From Gibbula magus (Eukaryota > Mollusca > Gastropoda > Trochida > Trochidae), in the NCBI GenBank assembly GCA_936450465.1, contig OW388300.1:18675266-18739265 (forward strand): 64,000 bases of DNA. The letters are read 5' to 3'. Positions 9,384-22,900 of the stretch are shown piece by piece; the stretch's first letter is position 1, and each line of letters starts with the position of its first letter. Below the pieces are notes generated by a model. That model was not told the origin of the DNA, searched no databases, and was given only the letters and a program-made list of their open reading frames with translations. The translations under genes and the position numbers were made by a program.

Positions 9384-10065
9384 AAAGCAATGAGTGTGAC
9401 ATTACAAGATGATGAACCAGCAGGGTTTGACACACAACTGTATTGTGATCCAAAACCAGAGAGATGAACATGTGTCAAGTTAAAATATGCGAATGTGAAG
9501 TGAAGACAGGTGGAGAAACTCAACACAGTAATTCCTACCACCCCCTGTGTACCTGTCTCCTCTTTTAATGCCACTCTAAGCATCTACTGAGTGAGATAAA
9601 TGCACAATTAAAGAAACTGTGACATTTAAGACATCCTTTTCCAAATTTTATAAATGTTTCTTACGCAACAGGTATAAGGTATTATTGATTTTATTTTTGT
9701 CTATCAGTACTGATTTCTTATCGTTATTGTGTATTCATTATGTTGCTTCATTTCTCTGATTGCTTTCAATTTCAATATTTAAAGATATCGATAGGGAATC
9801 CATCTATTCTTGGAGTTTTATTAGTTGTCATAGTTTGCCAAGCACAAGTGAGTGATTAAATACATAACATGAATTACTCTAGCTGCAAGACTTGACAGTA
9901 AAACAGTCAACTGAAGGTTTATGTAACATGAATATGTGCATCCTCGACATTTCCATTACGAGAGACATGACATATCTCGACCCAACCCTGTATATCCATA
10001 GCTCGGCCTGCTAGTTTATTATCGTCCTTGCCTGACTAGACCTTCTCACTGTAGCCTTTCAGAAA
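9384..10065. repeat. R unit 2, truncated by the block junction
   Basis: First approximately 680 bp of an R unit, 3,173 bp after unit 1. It is interrupted at 10066 by the start of the second 9.2-kb block. It carries the TTGTCTATCAG variant near 9699 typical of the later units. Confidence 0.85.
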
Positions 10066-10893
10066 AGTCCACAAGCCCAATCTCCAAATCAACAAAACTG
10101 GTTGAATGTAGGGGTATTACCATGTTGGTGAGGTCACATATTTGTCCAATGTTATAACTAGTGTTATGCAATTTGGAATTATCAACTTTAACCGAAAATA
10201 ACCAGTTTAACATTAGTCAGTTCAGTACAACGAAAATACAACCATTCAAAGTCGTTGAATCCGGACAATGGACCTTGGCTTTCTGTAGCTATTAAGTCAA
10301 ATGTAATTGTGGAAACTTCAATAAAGAAGATAGGCAGACAGATTTGCTCAAAGCGTTCAATAGATCTTATATGAGTACATACGTGAGACAGAGCCATAAG
10401 TTTCGGCTTCTACACATGCATGAGACAGTTCCTTTGTTTTCATTGAAACATATATATTTGATATATTAAGCATTTGGGACTGAATATGAATATGAAGGTA
10501 TAACCTAAACCAGCACTTATTGTAATTTGGTACATTTTAAAATCAAATAAAACATCATGCAAAATTGATCATGCATCTTTAAATATGTTCTGATTTTCTT
10601 GAAATGTCAGATCTACATTGCTATTAGAAGTAACTGACAATTTATGATCAAAGTGGTGATATTGAGTAAATTGGACATCATTGAATTTCTTTGTACATTT
10701 TATGATTTACACTCCAACAGATAGTGGTAGGAATTTTCACAAACATTTCAACAGAACAACTTTGGTATCGACAATTCTGAAACCGAAGAGATAACAATTT
10801 AATGGATTACACATGTAACGTATAATTTTGCAAGTGTGGTTTTATAATTTATTGGTCCAAAATCACATTATTTAGGTAAAGCTTTATGTTTAA

Positions 10894-11223
10894 AGGGGGA
10901 GTAGCACGTTTTTCGGAAATTTTATTTTTTCAAATTTCTCATTTATAATGATAGTTTATATCATATTTACTTAAGAGGGTAAAGCATCTTATTACACAAA
11001 CCAATTATCCGTGGTAATTATGGTGTTGAGTATAAAGCAAAAATTGCATGGCTGCCATTTTATTGTGAAAGACAAAATACGATTTCCATGCCTTTACGGA
11101 ATCATGTACAATCATTTTGTAACTTGATTTTCTGAAGAGAGAAGGGTGTTTTACTATTTGTGACATTATTTTTCAAATTCATTTCATCAACTTATTTGAG
11201 CGAAAAAGCGTGCTACTGTCCCT
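10894..11223. mobile_element. MITE flanked by TTAA, block-2 copy
   Basis: Tandem-block copy of the element at 1668-1997. Confidence 0.65.
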
Positions 11224-12448
11224 TTAATAAGCATAATATTAGACTTAAAATATTTCGATAACAAACGGCAAAATGTGTGGAGGAGCATGGGAAATCACGA
11301 TTATTATAATAGGTACATTTCGCAAAAATGATACAATAGGGTATGTTTTCAACGTTGAGAAAATATCCGAGCCTTTTTTCAAAGGGGGTCGGTTTTCAAT
11401 GTGTAGGGGGACCATTATACAATGGTCCCTCTGAGGGGGACCACTTTTCAACTGTAGAAAACAGGTCAACCTTCCTGTTGAAATTCGATCTAGGACCATT
11501 TTTCAGTGTTGAAAAATGACCATATTACCGTTATTCATCCGTTTTCTTCGTTACAGGTGTAACGATTCTTCGTTACACCGGCAGGCTGACGATACTAGTG
11601 TTGTGATTTGAACGACTTTAAATTATGAATAATTCATAAAATCAATACTTGTAATAGTCATGGTAAAAAGAAGAGTAAACGCTAGAATAACGCTTTTTCA
11701 ATCATGCGGTAGAACATTCTCTATTCAGCAAGTCATATATTTTACGACATCCAACCTCACCGCCAAACCCCACCATGTTTGTTTTGGAAGTGGGGTTGCT
11801 GTAAAATAGCTGTCTATGATGGTTTCTAGCACCCAAGCACCAGTCACAAAATCCAGAAAACCTGATGGTCACTATTCTTAACTAGTAAAATGCACTGTTC
11901 CTTTGGAATAATTGTCTCAAATCTGCCGCAATCATAAAAATAACGATAACGATTCTGCGTGTATAACTTTTTTAAAATACATTTTTGAAGATTTAATGCT
12001 TGTGATTTAAAACACATCAACTCGATTAAATCTTAATTTCTATTCTTATTAATGGGTCATTTTCAATATACGTAGGATTTTCAGATTCTTCTTAGAATAA
12101 AAAAAATACCTAAATATTATTTACTTTTTTTCAAATAAAAATACAACAAAAACAAATATTAAAAGATGCAGACTAAAAGTTATAAATGTACCTTTTAATT
12201 GATACAATCGTAATTTATCAGGTCTTTGAAGGTCAATTAGAGGTGACTTATATATATGAAAACAGAAAGATTTTCTGGATAAAAACTTCTTTAATGTGAA
12301 AATACACGACGTTTCGGAGTAAATGCTCACCCCTTCATCGTGTGGAGTATAAGGAAATAACAAAAGGTGATACATTCATATCATATTTTCAATATTGATT
12401 TGAAATCAAATAGAAACAAACAGTTGTTACTAAGGTGACATGGTCACC

Positions 12449-12981
12449 AATACAATTCACATTATACAGTCTATTAAAAGATTGTCTTGTTTTTTTTTAT
12501 TCTTAAGCATATTAAAATGATATTTTGTAAGCAAAACAATGAACATCTCTGTGCTCCGAATTACGAATTATCTGTCCCTCGTTATTATGTCAAACTCGTC
12601 ACACACTTAACACAATAACTAACTTGGGACATAATCCAGTATTCGTCGCAACGCGTTGGTTATTCCAATAATAAACCTTAGCAAATTGTTCATAAGTATC
12701 ATTTGCCTGACAACATTGGTATACATTTCGACACTTCGGCTACACAGAATAAAGAAGTTGTATATCCATAAAGTAATTCGCCCTTTATCATCTCTACTTC
12801 TAGAACGGTCAATGGCCAATGTTGAGTATAGATTGTGGATTTGTTATCACTTTGATGACTACTTAATAAATAAAGAAACCCTTTTAGTGTTTATTTTAAA
12901 ACTGATGCACAACAGAGCCAGTGGTTCAAATTTTCTATGATTACATACATTTTATCTTTGTTACCAGGTTCAAAATAAGTA
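12449..12981 (+). promoter_or_regulatory. Conserved 5' flank of gene copy 2
   Basis: Block-2 copy of the 5' flank at 3223, with AG at 12966-12967. Confidence 0.45.
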
Positions 12982-15429
12982 ATGAGAGTGTGCCGCCAGA
13001 TGGAGTGGAAGCTCTCTAAAGTTTTAAACGAGATGATTCCTGCCATGAGAATTACAAAATTAATCATTCGACGGAAAGAGAAAAATGAAACTGCCAAAGA
13101 ACATGTCGAAAAATTTATCAGGTCGACCAGGAAATTGAAAGAAAGGCCAATATCGATACCATCTGATGTTTTTCCATTTTCATTTGAAATCAAAATATGT
13201 ACCTACACAACAACTTCGAAGTCAGAGCTTACAAAGTACATTGACAAACTCACAAAGAACGACTCGGAGAAAAGGCAGACGATCCATTACATGATCCTGT
13301 TCTTCAGAGAGACGCCATCAACTACTGACCCACTAGTTCCACAGATTGAAATGTACGCTCTAACTTCCGGTATAGCTCATACTCTATTGCCTGAGAGTGA
13401 TTGTGATGAAGAGTTCCCGAAACGGAGCGCACGTCGTCTGTTGGAGTTCAACCTCAAGTCTCTCTCTTCCAGACACCTGATGGGCATCCATAGATCTTCA
13501 AGCAACACCTTCCGGCTAAATGAAGGAACAGAGTTGTCCATCTGGCACTATTTGGGTCACATCACAACCACCTTCAAGGTGCCGTTTAAAGCTGATTGTT
13601 CTCTATTTCGAATTCGATGCTTTCAGACGAAAAAAGGAAAACCTCGGAAAGTATCAATGACTGTAGGTATTAACTATCTGAGAGTTCACATGAAGCTGAG
13701 TTTGATCGACATGGCCTACATTATTCACCATCTGTCTCGCATTGCTAGAGGAAGAGTCTTTAACAGATTTGGTTCTACCGAAGAGGAAGTGGATGACAAC
13801 CGATTTGATATACTCAGTCATGTTGAACTTGTCAAGAAAAAAAAAGTCATAGATAGACGAGAAAATGGACTGAAAAAAGACATCATAGATGGTATCACAA
13901 ATGACGATTGTTTGAACATATCACTTGTACACCGTAAACTAAAAGACTGGAACGATGCAAACTGTTTTTCGTTACTTTTAAAAGAAAGTTCCAACTCCCG
14001 TCCAATAAAGTTGATGACTTGGGAAGATGATCCACCTTTGTTAACCGAAATCGCTGAAGAAGTAAAAAAAAAGATTTCGGGTGACTCTTTGCAGAAAAAT
14101 TACTTAGACCGGCTCTACTTGAAGTTTGAGGACACTGCAAGTGAATCAAAGCCGACATCAGAACCTCTGCTTCAGTTTGTGGAGAAACATGTCAGAACCT
14201 CAGATGGAGAGTCCTTTTTCCGATACTGTGGAAAATGGCTTAGGATTCGAACCGCTTATCTCAGTCAGCTTGAGGTAGAATTTACAAACATTGAAAGAAG
14301 CTGTAAAGCGGAGAAGGACATTCTTCCCTTGCCTTGGATATATTCAGGAAGGAATGCAGGAAAGGATATCAAGAGGGACAAATCTGAACGAAAGCGACCA
14401 ACTACAGATATGGATCAGACTACGTTTGAACATTGGTGCAAAACGGTCAAAAACAAAAAGCCTGATGCGATAAAAACACAATTGACAGTAAACTTTGACA
14501 ATTATCCAAATGATAAAACAAACTGCCCCAAACAGCTGTTCTACCGGATGCACTGCCACCAGACGGAGGGGATGTACAATGAAGGCTTTCTCTGGTACGA
14601 TCGTCTTACTGCAACTCCGGAAATGGGATATCTTCTTGGCGACAGGATGTTAGCGAGGGGTGTGGAGTTGTATGATATTTTGCATTTCACTCCAGAGAAG
14701 ACCTACCTGATCCATGTGAAAGAAGGTCTTGCAGGAACAACTAGAGATGTATGTTCCCAAATCCGAGTGTCTGCTGATCTCCTCTTCAAGAATATCATCT
14801 GCAACAATCACTTTGATTTCCTGGAAGAGTTGTGGTGTAAGATTATCAAGGGGGAAGAAGAGGAAGAACAGAAAGGAAAGAAAGAAAAGAAAGGCAAGAA
14901 AGAAAAGAACGAAAAGGAAGAAAAGAAAAAAGAGAAAGAACGCAGATACAGGGCTTCAGCCAAACAACGTTATGAAGGTTTGGGGAAAGAGAAGTTCTTG
15001 GATCTCTTCAAGCGAGACGAGCTTGTGTATGTCCTGGCTTATAGGGATCATAGGGAGGACAACAGGGAGGACACAGCTCAATTTGACAATTATCCCGAAA
15101 AAAGACTTCGAGATGCATTTGGTAAAAAATTCAAAAACGTGAAAAAAGAGTTGTTACGAAGTGGATATCTTGAGAAGTTTGATGGAGAGATCAAACTAAC
15201 TGACAAAATCTACTACACTCAGGAAAAGGCAAAACAGGAAATAAAGCTATCAACAGTTTCTGATGGTTTGAAGGCATTTAAGATCCTTCAAGAGGCCATG
15301 TCAATACACCCATCTTTCATCGCAAAGATGGAACTAGTACATCTCTACAATCACTTCAAGCAACTCCAGACTGCGAGCAAGAGCGTGTCCCTCAAGTTAT
15401 GCCGAATTGCAACTAAACTCCCTGGTTGA
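12982..15429 (+). CDS. DUF6119/TIGR04141-like protein, copy 2 (815 aa)
   Basis: Copy of the gene at 3756, lying exactly 9,226 bp downstream inside the second tandem block. The only protein difference I found is residue 461, Glu (GAG, base 5136) in copy 1 and Lys (AAG, base 14362) here. It has the same shifted N-terminus, the same Lys/Glu-rich insert and the same upstream AG (12966-12967). The single change indicates either a very young duplication or two alleles placed in tandem by the assembler. Family assignment and uncertainty are the same as for copy 1. Confidence 0.68.
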   Translation: MRVCRQMEWKLSKVLNEMIPAMRITKLIIRRKEKNETAKEHVEKFIRSTRKLKERPISIPSDVFPFSFEIKICTYTTTSKSELTKYIDKLTKNDSEKRQTIHYMILFFRETPSTTDPLVPQIEMYALTSGIAHTLLPESDCDEEFPKRSARRLLEFNLKSLSSRHLMGIHRSSSNTFRLNEGTELSIWHYLGHITTTFKVPFKADCSLFRIRCFQTKKGKPRKVSMTVGINYLRVHMKLSLIDMAYIIHHLSRIARGRVFNRFGSTEEEVDDNRFDILSHVELVKKKKVIDRRENGLKKDIIDGITNDDCLNISLVHRKLKDWNDANCFSLLLKESSNSRPIKLMTWEDDPPLLTEIAEEVKKKISGDSLQKNYLDRLYLKFEDTASESKPTSEPLLQFVEKHVRTSDGESFFRYCGKWLRIRTAYLSQLEVEFTNIERSCKAEKDILPLPWIYSGRNAGKDIKRDKSERKRPTTDMDQTTFEHWCKTVKNKKPDAIKTQLTVNFDNYPNDKTNCPKQLFYRMHCHQTEGMYNEGFLWYDRLTATPEMGYLLGDRMLARGVELYDILHFTPEKTYLIHVKEGLAGTTRDVCSQIRVSADLLFKNIICNNHFDFLEELWCKIIKGEEEEEQKGKKEKKGKKEKNEKEEKKKEKERRYRASAKQRYEGLGKEKFLDLFKRDELVYVLAYRDHREDNREDTAQFDNYPEKRLRDAFGKKFKNVKKELLRSGYLEKFDGEIKLTDKIYYTQEKAKQEIKLSTVSDGLKAFKILQEAMSIHPSFIAKMELVHLYNHFKQLQTASKSVSLKLCRIATKLPG

Positions 15430-16536
15430 CTTAGACAAAGCAATGAGTGTGACATTACAAGATGATGAACCAGCAGGGTTTGACACACAACTGTATTGTG
15501 ATCCAAAACCAGAGAGATGAACATGTGTCAAGTTAAAATATGCGAACGTGAAGTGAAGACAGGTGGAGAAACTCAACACAGTAATTCCTACCACCCCCTG
15601 TGTACCTGTCTCCTCTTTTAATGCCACTCTAAGCATCTACTGAGTGAGATAAATGCACAATTAAAGAAACTGTGACATTTAAGACATCCTTTTCCAAATT
15701 TTATAAATGTTTCTTACGCAACAGGTATAAGGTATTATTGATTTATTGTTGTCCCCCAGTACTGATTTCTTATCGTTATTGTGTATTCATTATGTTGCTT
15801 CATTTCTCTGATTGCTTTCAATTTCAATATTTAAAGATATCGATAGGGAATCCATCTATTCTTGGAGTTTTATTAGTTGTCATAGTTTTCCAAGCACAAG
15901 TGAGTGATTAAATACATAACATGAATTACTCTAGCTGCAAGACTTGACAGTAAAACAGTCAACTGAAGGTTTATGTAACATGAATATGTGCATCCTCGAC
16001 ATTTCCATTACGAGAGAAATGGCATATCTCGACCCAACCCTGTATATCCATAGCTCAGCCTGCTAGTTTATTATCGTCCTTGCCTGACTAGACCTTCTCA
16101 CTGTAGCCTTTCAGAAAAGTCTTGCAAGCAAGTTTTCCTGATTGAGAGGCATAGGCGTCATGCTGTATGGAAAAAGCGGAAGTGACTTATGATAGAAGGT
16201 TTTGATTGGTACGTCTTTTAGTGTAGACATTTGATTGGATAATAGACCAGACAAGCGAGTTCATCCAACTTATCTCGGTAGATGAATCCAGGGTTTGACT
16301 AGAGTTTTACCAAATGTGTACCTGGGAGATGATCAAGGATAGGAAACTGTGGCTAAGAACTTGTATTTGTAGAATTGCTTTGATGTCTGTTGTAGAGTTA
16401 TTATAGTTGTATATAGAAACACTTTAAACAACATTTGTATACTCCACATACTATGTGATTTGTAATTCTTGTATATGAACCTGTAATCGCATCACAATCA
16501 AAGACTTCGTCTTTGAGCTGTGTCAATCATGTTTTT

Positions 16537-17402
16537 ATACCCCCGCTACGAAGTAGTCGGGGGTATATAGCGGTCAGCACGTCCGTGCGTCCGTGCGTCC
16601 GTCCGTCCGTCTGTGCGTCCGTCCGGTTTTTGTTCTGCTCATAATTCTGAAACCAGTTGCTAAAATTTTACGAAACTTGATATGTACAATCATCACAATG
16701 TGTATATCTGCCTTTTGTATGTTTCATACCCTCATTTGCATAATTTATGCAAATTTTCTCTGTTTTTCGACTTTGCCATTCACCCTTTTTGTTCCAGTCA
16801 TAACTCAGATACTGATTGTTCAAATGTCTTGTAACTTGATACATATAATCATCACGATGTGTACATCTGCCTTTTGTATGTTTCATACCCTCATTTGCAT
16901 AATTTATGCAAATTTTCTCCGTTTTCGACTTAACCATTCACACTTTTTGTTCCACTCATAACTCTGAAACCAGTTGTTACGAAACTTGATATGTACAATC
17001 ACCATGATGTGTACATCTGCCTTTTGTTTGTTTCATACCCTCATTTGCATAATTTATGCAAATTTTCTCCGTTTTTCATCTTCGCCATTCACACTTTTTG
17101 TTCCACTCATAACTCAGAAACTAATTGTTCAAATGTTACGAAACCACTGGTGTGTACATCTGTCATTTTTATATTTCATACCCTCATTTGCATATTTGTA
17201 TGTTTCATACCCTCATTTGCATATTTAATGCCATTTTTCAAATTTTTCGACTTTTACTTCTAAAACATGCTTACAAGTGTAATACTTACTCTGCTTTAAT
17301 AATACTTATATATAATGGTCTGTTAATACAAAATTTTAAACATTGATGCCCTTTTGCTATTTTCAAACATTTCTCTTTGACCAATGTTAAAAGCGGGGGT
17401 AT
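16537..17402. mobile_element. CCGT/octamer element, copy b
   Basis: Block-2 copy of the element at 7311, with the same termini and internal subrepeats. Confidence 0.65.
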
Positions 17403-17568
17403 CATGAGTGAGCTGTGCTCACTAATTCTCTTGTTTTCCCTGTTTGAATCTACGGAAAAGTATATCTTGTCATATTTTTACCCTATGTGCACAGCTGATT
17501 AAAAATGTGAGTTACATTCAAGATAAATTTTCCAATTCACCATTTTGATTGGGAGTATACATTGTTAC

Positions 17569-18609
17569 TAGGGGTGAAACGGTACGCCTATGCCACGGTT
17601 CGGTGCGTATTGCGGTACAGAGTTCTCGGTTCGGTACTTTTCGGTTCGGTTCTTCAAAAGTTCAATACCACTCCTCAACAATAAAAATAACAGATGAATA
17701 TCACAGATAATTTTAAATTTGGAAATAGTTGACAGGAAAACATTCAAATAATTCAAAAGAGAGCTAAATTAAGCCCTGGACACTCAAAAGAACAAGCACT
17801 GCAAATCATCTGGTAATCAAATTGACTAATCACACACGGAGTGGTGAGTGAATTTATTTTTTTAGAATAAAAAGGTTCAATTGGGCTTTGCATGTGCCAT
17901 AAATTCTTATTTGTAATTTCATCTAAAATGACTAGACAGTAAAATAACAATTTGAAATCACATTCAACAAATTCAATAAAGAAAATCAGTGATATTTAAG
18001 TTGATTAAGTAATTACTTATGTTGTTCTTATTTTGTTTTTCAATATATGAAGGAATGTTTATTTACTGTGTATAACCATAACTTTTGTTATTTATTAAAC
18101 AGCTGTGAAAATGTTTCATTGCCAGACTCCCGGAGCAAGTAAACTACAAGGTCAAGCTTACAGTTAATTGCCATGTAAACTTGCTTGTGAAAAGTAATAT
18201 CTTAAAAATAAAAAGTACAACTGTTGACTTGCTGTGTCTATTTAATTATTGTTTTAATGGTATACATATCAAGTGTAAGCAGGAGTCAACATCAGAAACT
18301 CTATTGTTTGTTATTAGCCTTGTCATTGGTTAACTTGGGGACTTCCCTTTTCTTAGCCAATCAGAAAATTAAATACAAAGTGTACGTAGTCTAGCATATT
18401 AAACGGGAAAATTATCAAACTTCTTTTGTCAAGAAAATAGAAATTCATTAATTCAGACGAAGTTCATTTGATTTCTCAATTGATATTCAATAAATATGAA
18501 ACAATTACGTTCTTTATCTATTTAAACGTAGTTAATGATTAATCAAATCTACACTAACTTACCGACTAGCATGATGTCGCCCGCATGGTGTAGTCGCTTC
18601 TAGATTTGG
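17569..18609. mobile_element. hAT left-half fragment (block 2)
   Basis: Block-2 copy of the fragment at 8343, with the same termini and the same cut at the R junction. Confidence 0.8.
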
Positions 18610-19710
18610 AAAGCAATGAGTGTGACATTACAAGATGATGAACCAGCAGGGTTTGACACACAACTGTATTGTGATCCAAAACCAGAGAGATGAACATGTG
18701 TCAAGTTAAAATATGCGAATGTGAAGTGAAGACAGGTGGAGAAACTCAACACAGTAATTCCTACCACCCCCTGTGTACCTGTCTCCTCTTTTAATGCCAC
18801 TCTAAGCATCTACTGAGTGAGATAAATGCACAATTAAAGAAACTGTGACATTTAAGACATCCTTTTCCAAATTTTATAAATGTTTCTTACGCAACAGGTA
18901 TAAGGTATTATTGATTTTATTTTTGTCTATCAGTACTGATTTCTTATCGTTATTGTGTATTCATTATGTTGCTTCATTTCTCTGATTGCTTTCAATTTCA
19001 ATATTTAAAGATATCGATAGGGAATCCATCTATTCTTGGAGTTTTATTAGTTGTCATAGTTTGCCAAGCACAAGTGAGTGATTAAATACATAACATGAAT
19101 TACTCTAGCTGCAAGACTTGACAGTAAAACAGTCAACTGAAGGTTTATGTAACATGAATATGTGCATCCTCGACATTTCCATTACGAGAGACATGACATA
19201 TCTCGACCCAACCCTGTATATCCATAGCTCGGCCTGCTAGTTTATTATCGTCCTTGCCTGACTAGACCTTCTCACTGTAGCCTTTCAGAAAAGTCTTGCA
19301 AGCAAGTTTTCCTGATTGAGAGGCATAGGCGTCATGCTGTATGGAAAAAGCGGAAGTGACTTATGATAGAAGGTTTTGATTGGTACGTCTTTTAGTGTAG
19401 ACATTTGATTGGATAATAGACCAGACAAGCGAGTTCATCCAACTTATCTCGGTAGATGAATCCAGGGTTTGACTAGAGTTTTACCAAATGTGTACCTGGG
19501 AGATGATCAAGGATAGGAAACTGTGGCTAAGAACTTGTATTTGTAGAATTGCTTTGATGTCTGTTGTAGAGTTATTATAGTTGTATATAGAAACACTTTA
19601 AACAACATTTGTATACTCCACATACTATGTGATTTGTAATTCTTGTATATGAACCTGTAATCGCATCACAATCAAAGACTTCGTCTTTGAGCTGTGTCAA
19701 TCATGTTTTT

Positions 19711-20592
19711 ATACCCCCGCTACGAAGTAGTCGGGGGTATATAGCGGTCAGCACGTCCGTGCGTCCGTGCGTCCGTGCGTCCGTGCGTCCGTCCGTCCGT
19801 CTGTGCGTCCGTCCGGTTTTTGTTCTGCTCATAATTCTGAAACCAGTTGCTAAAATTTTACGAAACTTGATATGTACAATCATCACAATGTGTATATCTG
19901 CCTTTTGTATGTTTCATACCCTCATTTGCATAATTTATGCAAATTTTCTCTGTTTTTCGACTTTGCCATTCACCCTTTTTGTTCCAGTCATAACTCAGAT
20001 ACTGATTGTTCAAATGTCTTGTAACTTGATACATATAATCATCACGATGTGTACATCTGCCTTTTGTATGTTTCATACCCTCATTTGCATAATTTATGCA
20101 AATTTTCTCCGTTTTCGACTTAACCATTCACACTTTTTGTTCCACTCATAACTCTGAAACCAGTTGTTACGAAACTTGATATGTACAATCACCATGATGT
20201 GTACATCTGCCTTTTGTTTGTTTCATACCCTCATTTGCATAATTTATGCAAATTTTCTCCGTTTTTCATCTTCGCCATTCACACTTTTTGTTCCACTCAT
20301 AACTCAGAAACTAATTGTTCAAATGTTACGAAACCACTGGTGTGCACATCTGTCATTTTTATATTTCCTACCCTCATTTGCATATTTGTATGTTTCATAC
20401 CCTCATTTGCATATTTAATGCCATTTTTCAAATTTTTCGACTTTTACTTCTAAAACATGCTTACAAGTGTAATACTTACTCTGCTTTAATAATACTTATA
20501 TATAATGGTCTGTTAATACAAAATTTTAAACATTGATGCCCTTTTGATATTTTCAAACATTTCTCTTTGACCAATGTTAAAAGCGGGGGTAT
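19711..20592. mobile_element. CCGT/octamer element, copy c
   Basis: Same termini. It is longer because the CCGTGCGT tract (about 19753-19812) has gained repeats. It carries private changes such as TTCCTACCC instead of TTCATACCC near 20366. Confidence 0.65.
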
Positions 20593-20758
20593 CATGAGTG
20601 AGCTGTGCTCACTAATTCTCTTGTTTTCCCTGTTTGAATCTACGGAAAAGTATATCTTGTAATATTTTTACCCTATGTGCACAGCTGATTAAAAGTGTGA
20701 GTTACATTCAAGATAAATTTTCCAATTCACCATTTTGATTGGCAGTATACATTGTTAC

Positions 20759-21799
20759 TAGGGGTGAAACGGTACGCCTATGCCACGGTTCGGTGCGTAT
20801 TGCGGTACAGAGTTCTCGGTTCGGTACTTTTCGGTTCGGTTCTTCAAAAGTTCAATACCACTCCTCAACAATAAAAATAACAGATGAATATCACAGATAA
20901 TTTTAAATTTGGAAATAGTTGACAGGAAAACATTCAAATAATTCAAAAGAGAGCTAAATTAAGCCCTGGACACTCAAAAGAACAAGCACTGCAAATCATC
21001 TGGTAATCAAATTGACTAATCACACACGGAGTGGTGAGTGAATTTATTTTTTTAGAATAAAAAGGTTCAATTGGGCTTTGCATGTGCCATAAATTCTTAT
21101 TTGTAATTTCATCTAAAATGACTAGACAGTAAAATAACAATTTGAAATCACATTCAACAAATTCAATAAAGAAAATCAGTGATATTTAAGTTGATTAAGT
21201 AATTACTTATGTTGTTCTTATTTTGTTTTTCAATATATGAAGGAATGTTTATTTACTGTGTATAACCATAACTTTTGTTATTTATTAAACAGCTGTGAAA
21301 ATGTTTCATTGCCAGACTCCCGGAGCAAGTAAACTACAAGGTCAAGCTTACAGTTAATTGCCATGTAAACTTGCTTGTGAAAAGTAATATCTTAAAAATA
21401 AAAAGTACAACTGTTGACTTGCTGTGTCTATTTAATTATTGTTTTAATGGTATACATATCAAGTGTAAGCAGGAGTCAACATCAGAAACTCTATTGTTTG
21501 TTATTAGCCTTGTCATTGGTTAACTTGGGGACTTCCCTTTTCTTAGCCAATCAGAAAATTAAATACAAAGTGTACGTAGTCTAGCATATTAAACGGGAAA
21601 ATTATCAAACTTCTTTTGTCAAGAAAATAGAAATTCATTAATTCAGACGAAGTTCATTTGATTTCTCAATTGATATTCAATAAATATGAAACAATTACGT
21701 TCTTTATCTATTTAAACGTAGTTAATGATTAATCAAATCTACACTAACTTACCGACTAGCATGATGTCGCCCGCATGGTGTAGTCGCTTCTAGATTTGG
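20759..21799. mobile_element. hAT left-half fragment (R unit 2)
   Basis: Same left terminus and ATTGTTAC target site (20751-20758), cut at the junction with R unit 3. Confidence 0.8.
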
Positions 21800-22900
21800 A
21801 AAGCAATGAGTGTGACATTACAAGATGATGAACCAGCAGGGTTTGACACACAACTGTATTGTGATCCAAAACCAGAGAGATGAACATGTGTCAAGTTAAA
21901 ATATGCGAACGTGAAGTGAAGACAGGTGGAGAAACTCAACACAGTAATTCCTACCACCCCCTGTGTACCTGTTTCCTCTTTTAATGCCACTCTAAGCATC
22001 TACTGAGTGAGATAAATGCACAATTAAAGAAACTGTGACATTTAAGACATCCTTTTCCAAATTTTATAAATGTTTCTTACGCAACAGGTATAAGGTATTA
22101 TTGATTTTATTTTTGTCTATCAGTACTGATTTCTTATCGTTATTGTGTATTCATTATGTTGCTTCATTTCTCTGATTGCTTTCAATTTCAATATTTAAAG
22201 ATATCGATAGGGAATCCATCTATTCTTGGAGTTTTATTAGTTGTCATAGTTTTCCAAGCACAAGTGAGTGATTAAATACATAACATGAATTACTCTAGCT
22301 GCAAGACTTGACAGTAAAACAGTCAACTGAAGGTTTATGTAACATGAATATGTGCATCCTCGACATTTCCATTACGAGAGACATGACATATCTCGACCCA
22401 ACCCTGTATATCCATAGCTCGGCCTGCTAGTTTATTATCGTCCTTGCCTGACTAGACCTTCTCACTGTAGCCTTTCAGAAAAGTCTTGCAAGCAAGTTTT
22501 CCTGATTGAGAGGCATAGGCGTCATGCTGTATGGAAAAAGCGGAAGTGACTTATGATAGAAGGTTTTGATTGGTACGTCTTTTAGTGTAGACATTTGATT
22601 GGATAATAGACCAGACAAGCGAGTTCATCCAACTTATCTCGGTAGATGAATCCAGGGTTTGACTAGAGTTTTACCAAATGTGTACCTGGGAGATGATCAA
22701 GGATAGGAAACTGTGGCTAAGAACTTGTATTTGTAGAATTGCTTTGATGTCTGTTGTAGAGTTATTATAGTTGTATATAGAAACACTTTAAACAACATTT
22801 GTATACTCCACATACTATGTGATTTGTAATTCTTGTATATGAACCTGTAATCGCATCACAATCAAAGACTTCGTCTTTGAGCTGTGTCAATCATGTTTTT

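Larger units (their letters stand above)
840..10065. repeat. 9,226-bp tandem block, copy 1
   Basis: Starts at AGTC (840-843). The same sequence restarts at 10066 and runs to 19291, with a constant offset of 9,226 bp. It contains the upstream dispersed repeats, the 815-codon gene, one full R unit and the first 0.7 kb of a second R unit. At 10066 the R sequence ending ...CAGAAA joins the block start at a shared AGTC, a 4-bp microhomology. Apart from base 5136 I noticed no difference between the two blocks, though I did not compare every base. Confidence 0.9.
15437..18609. repeat. R unit 1 in block 2 (3,173 bp)
   Basis: Block-2 copy of the R unit at 6211, with the same variants. It contains the CCGT/octamer element at 16537-17402 and the hAT left half from 17569. 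Confidence 0.85.
10066..19291. repeat. 9,226-bp tandem block, copy 2
   Basis: Second copy of the block. At its right end (19292) the sequence continues with the normal R-unit sequence AGTCTTGCAAGC instead of restarting, so exactly two blocks are present. The order block-block-remaining R units shows that the block was copied after the R units had already multiplied. Confidence 0.9.
18610..21799. repeat. R unit 2, complete (3,190 bp)
   Basis: Full unit spanning the right end of block 2 (19291) without interruption. It is 17 bp longer than unit 1, at least partly through extra copies of the CCGTGCGT motif near 19753-19800. It carries the CCGT/octamer element (19711-20592) and the hAT left half from 20759. 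Confidence 0.85.
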
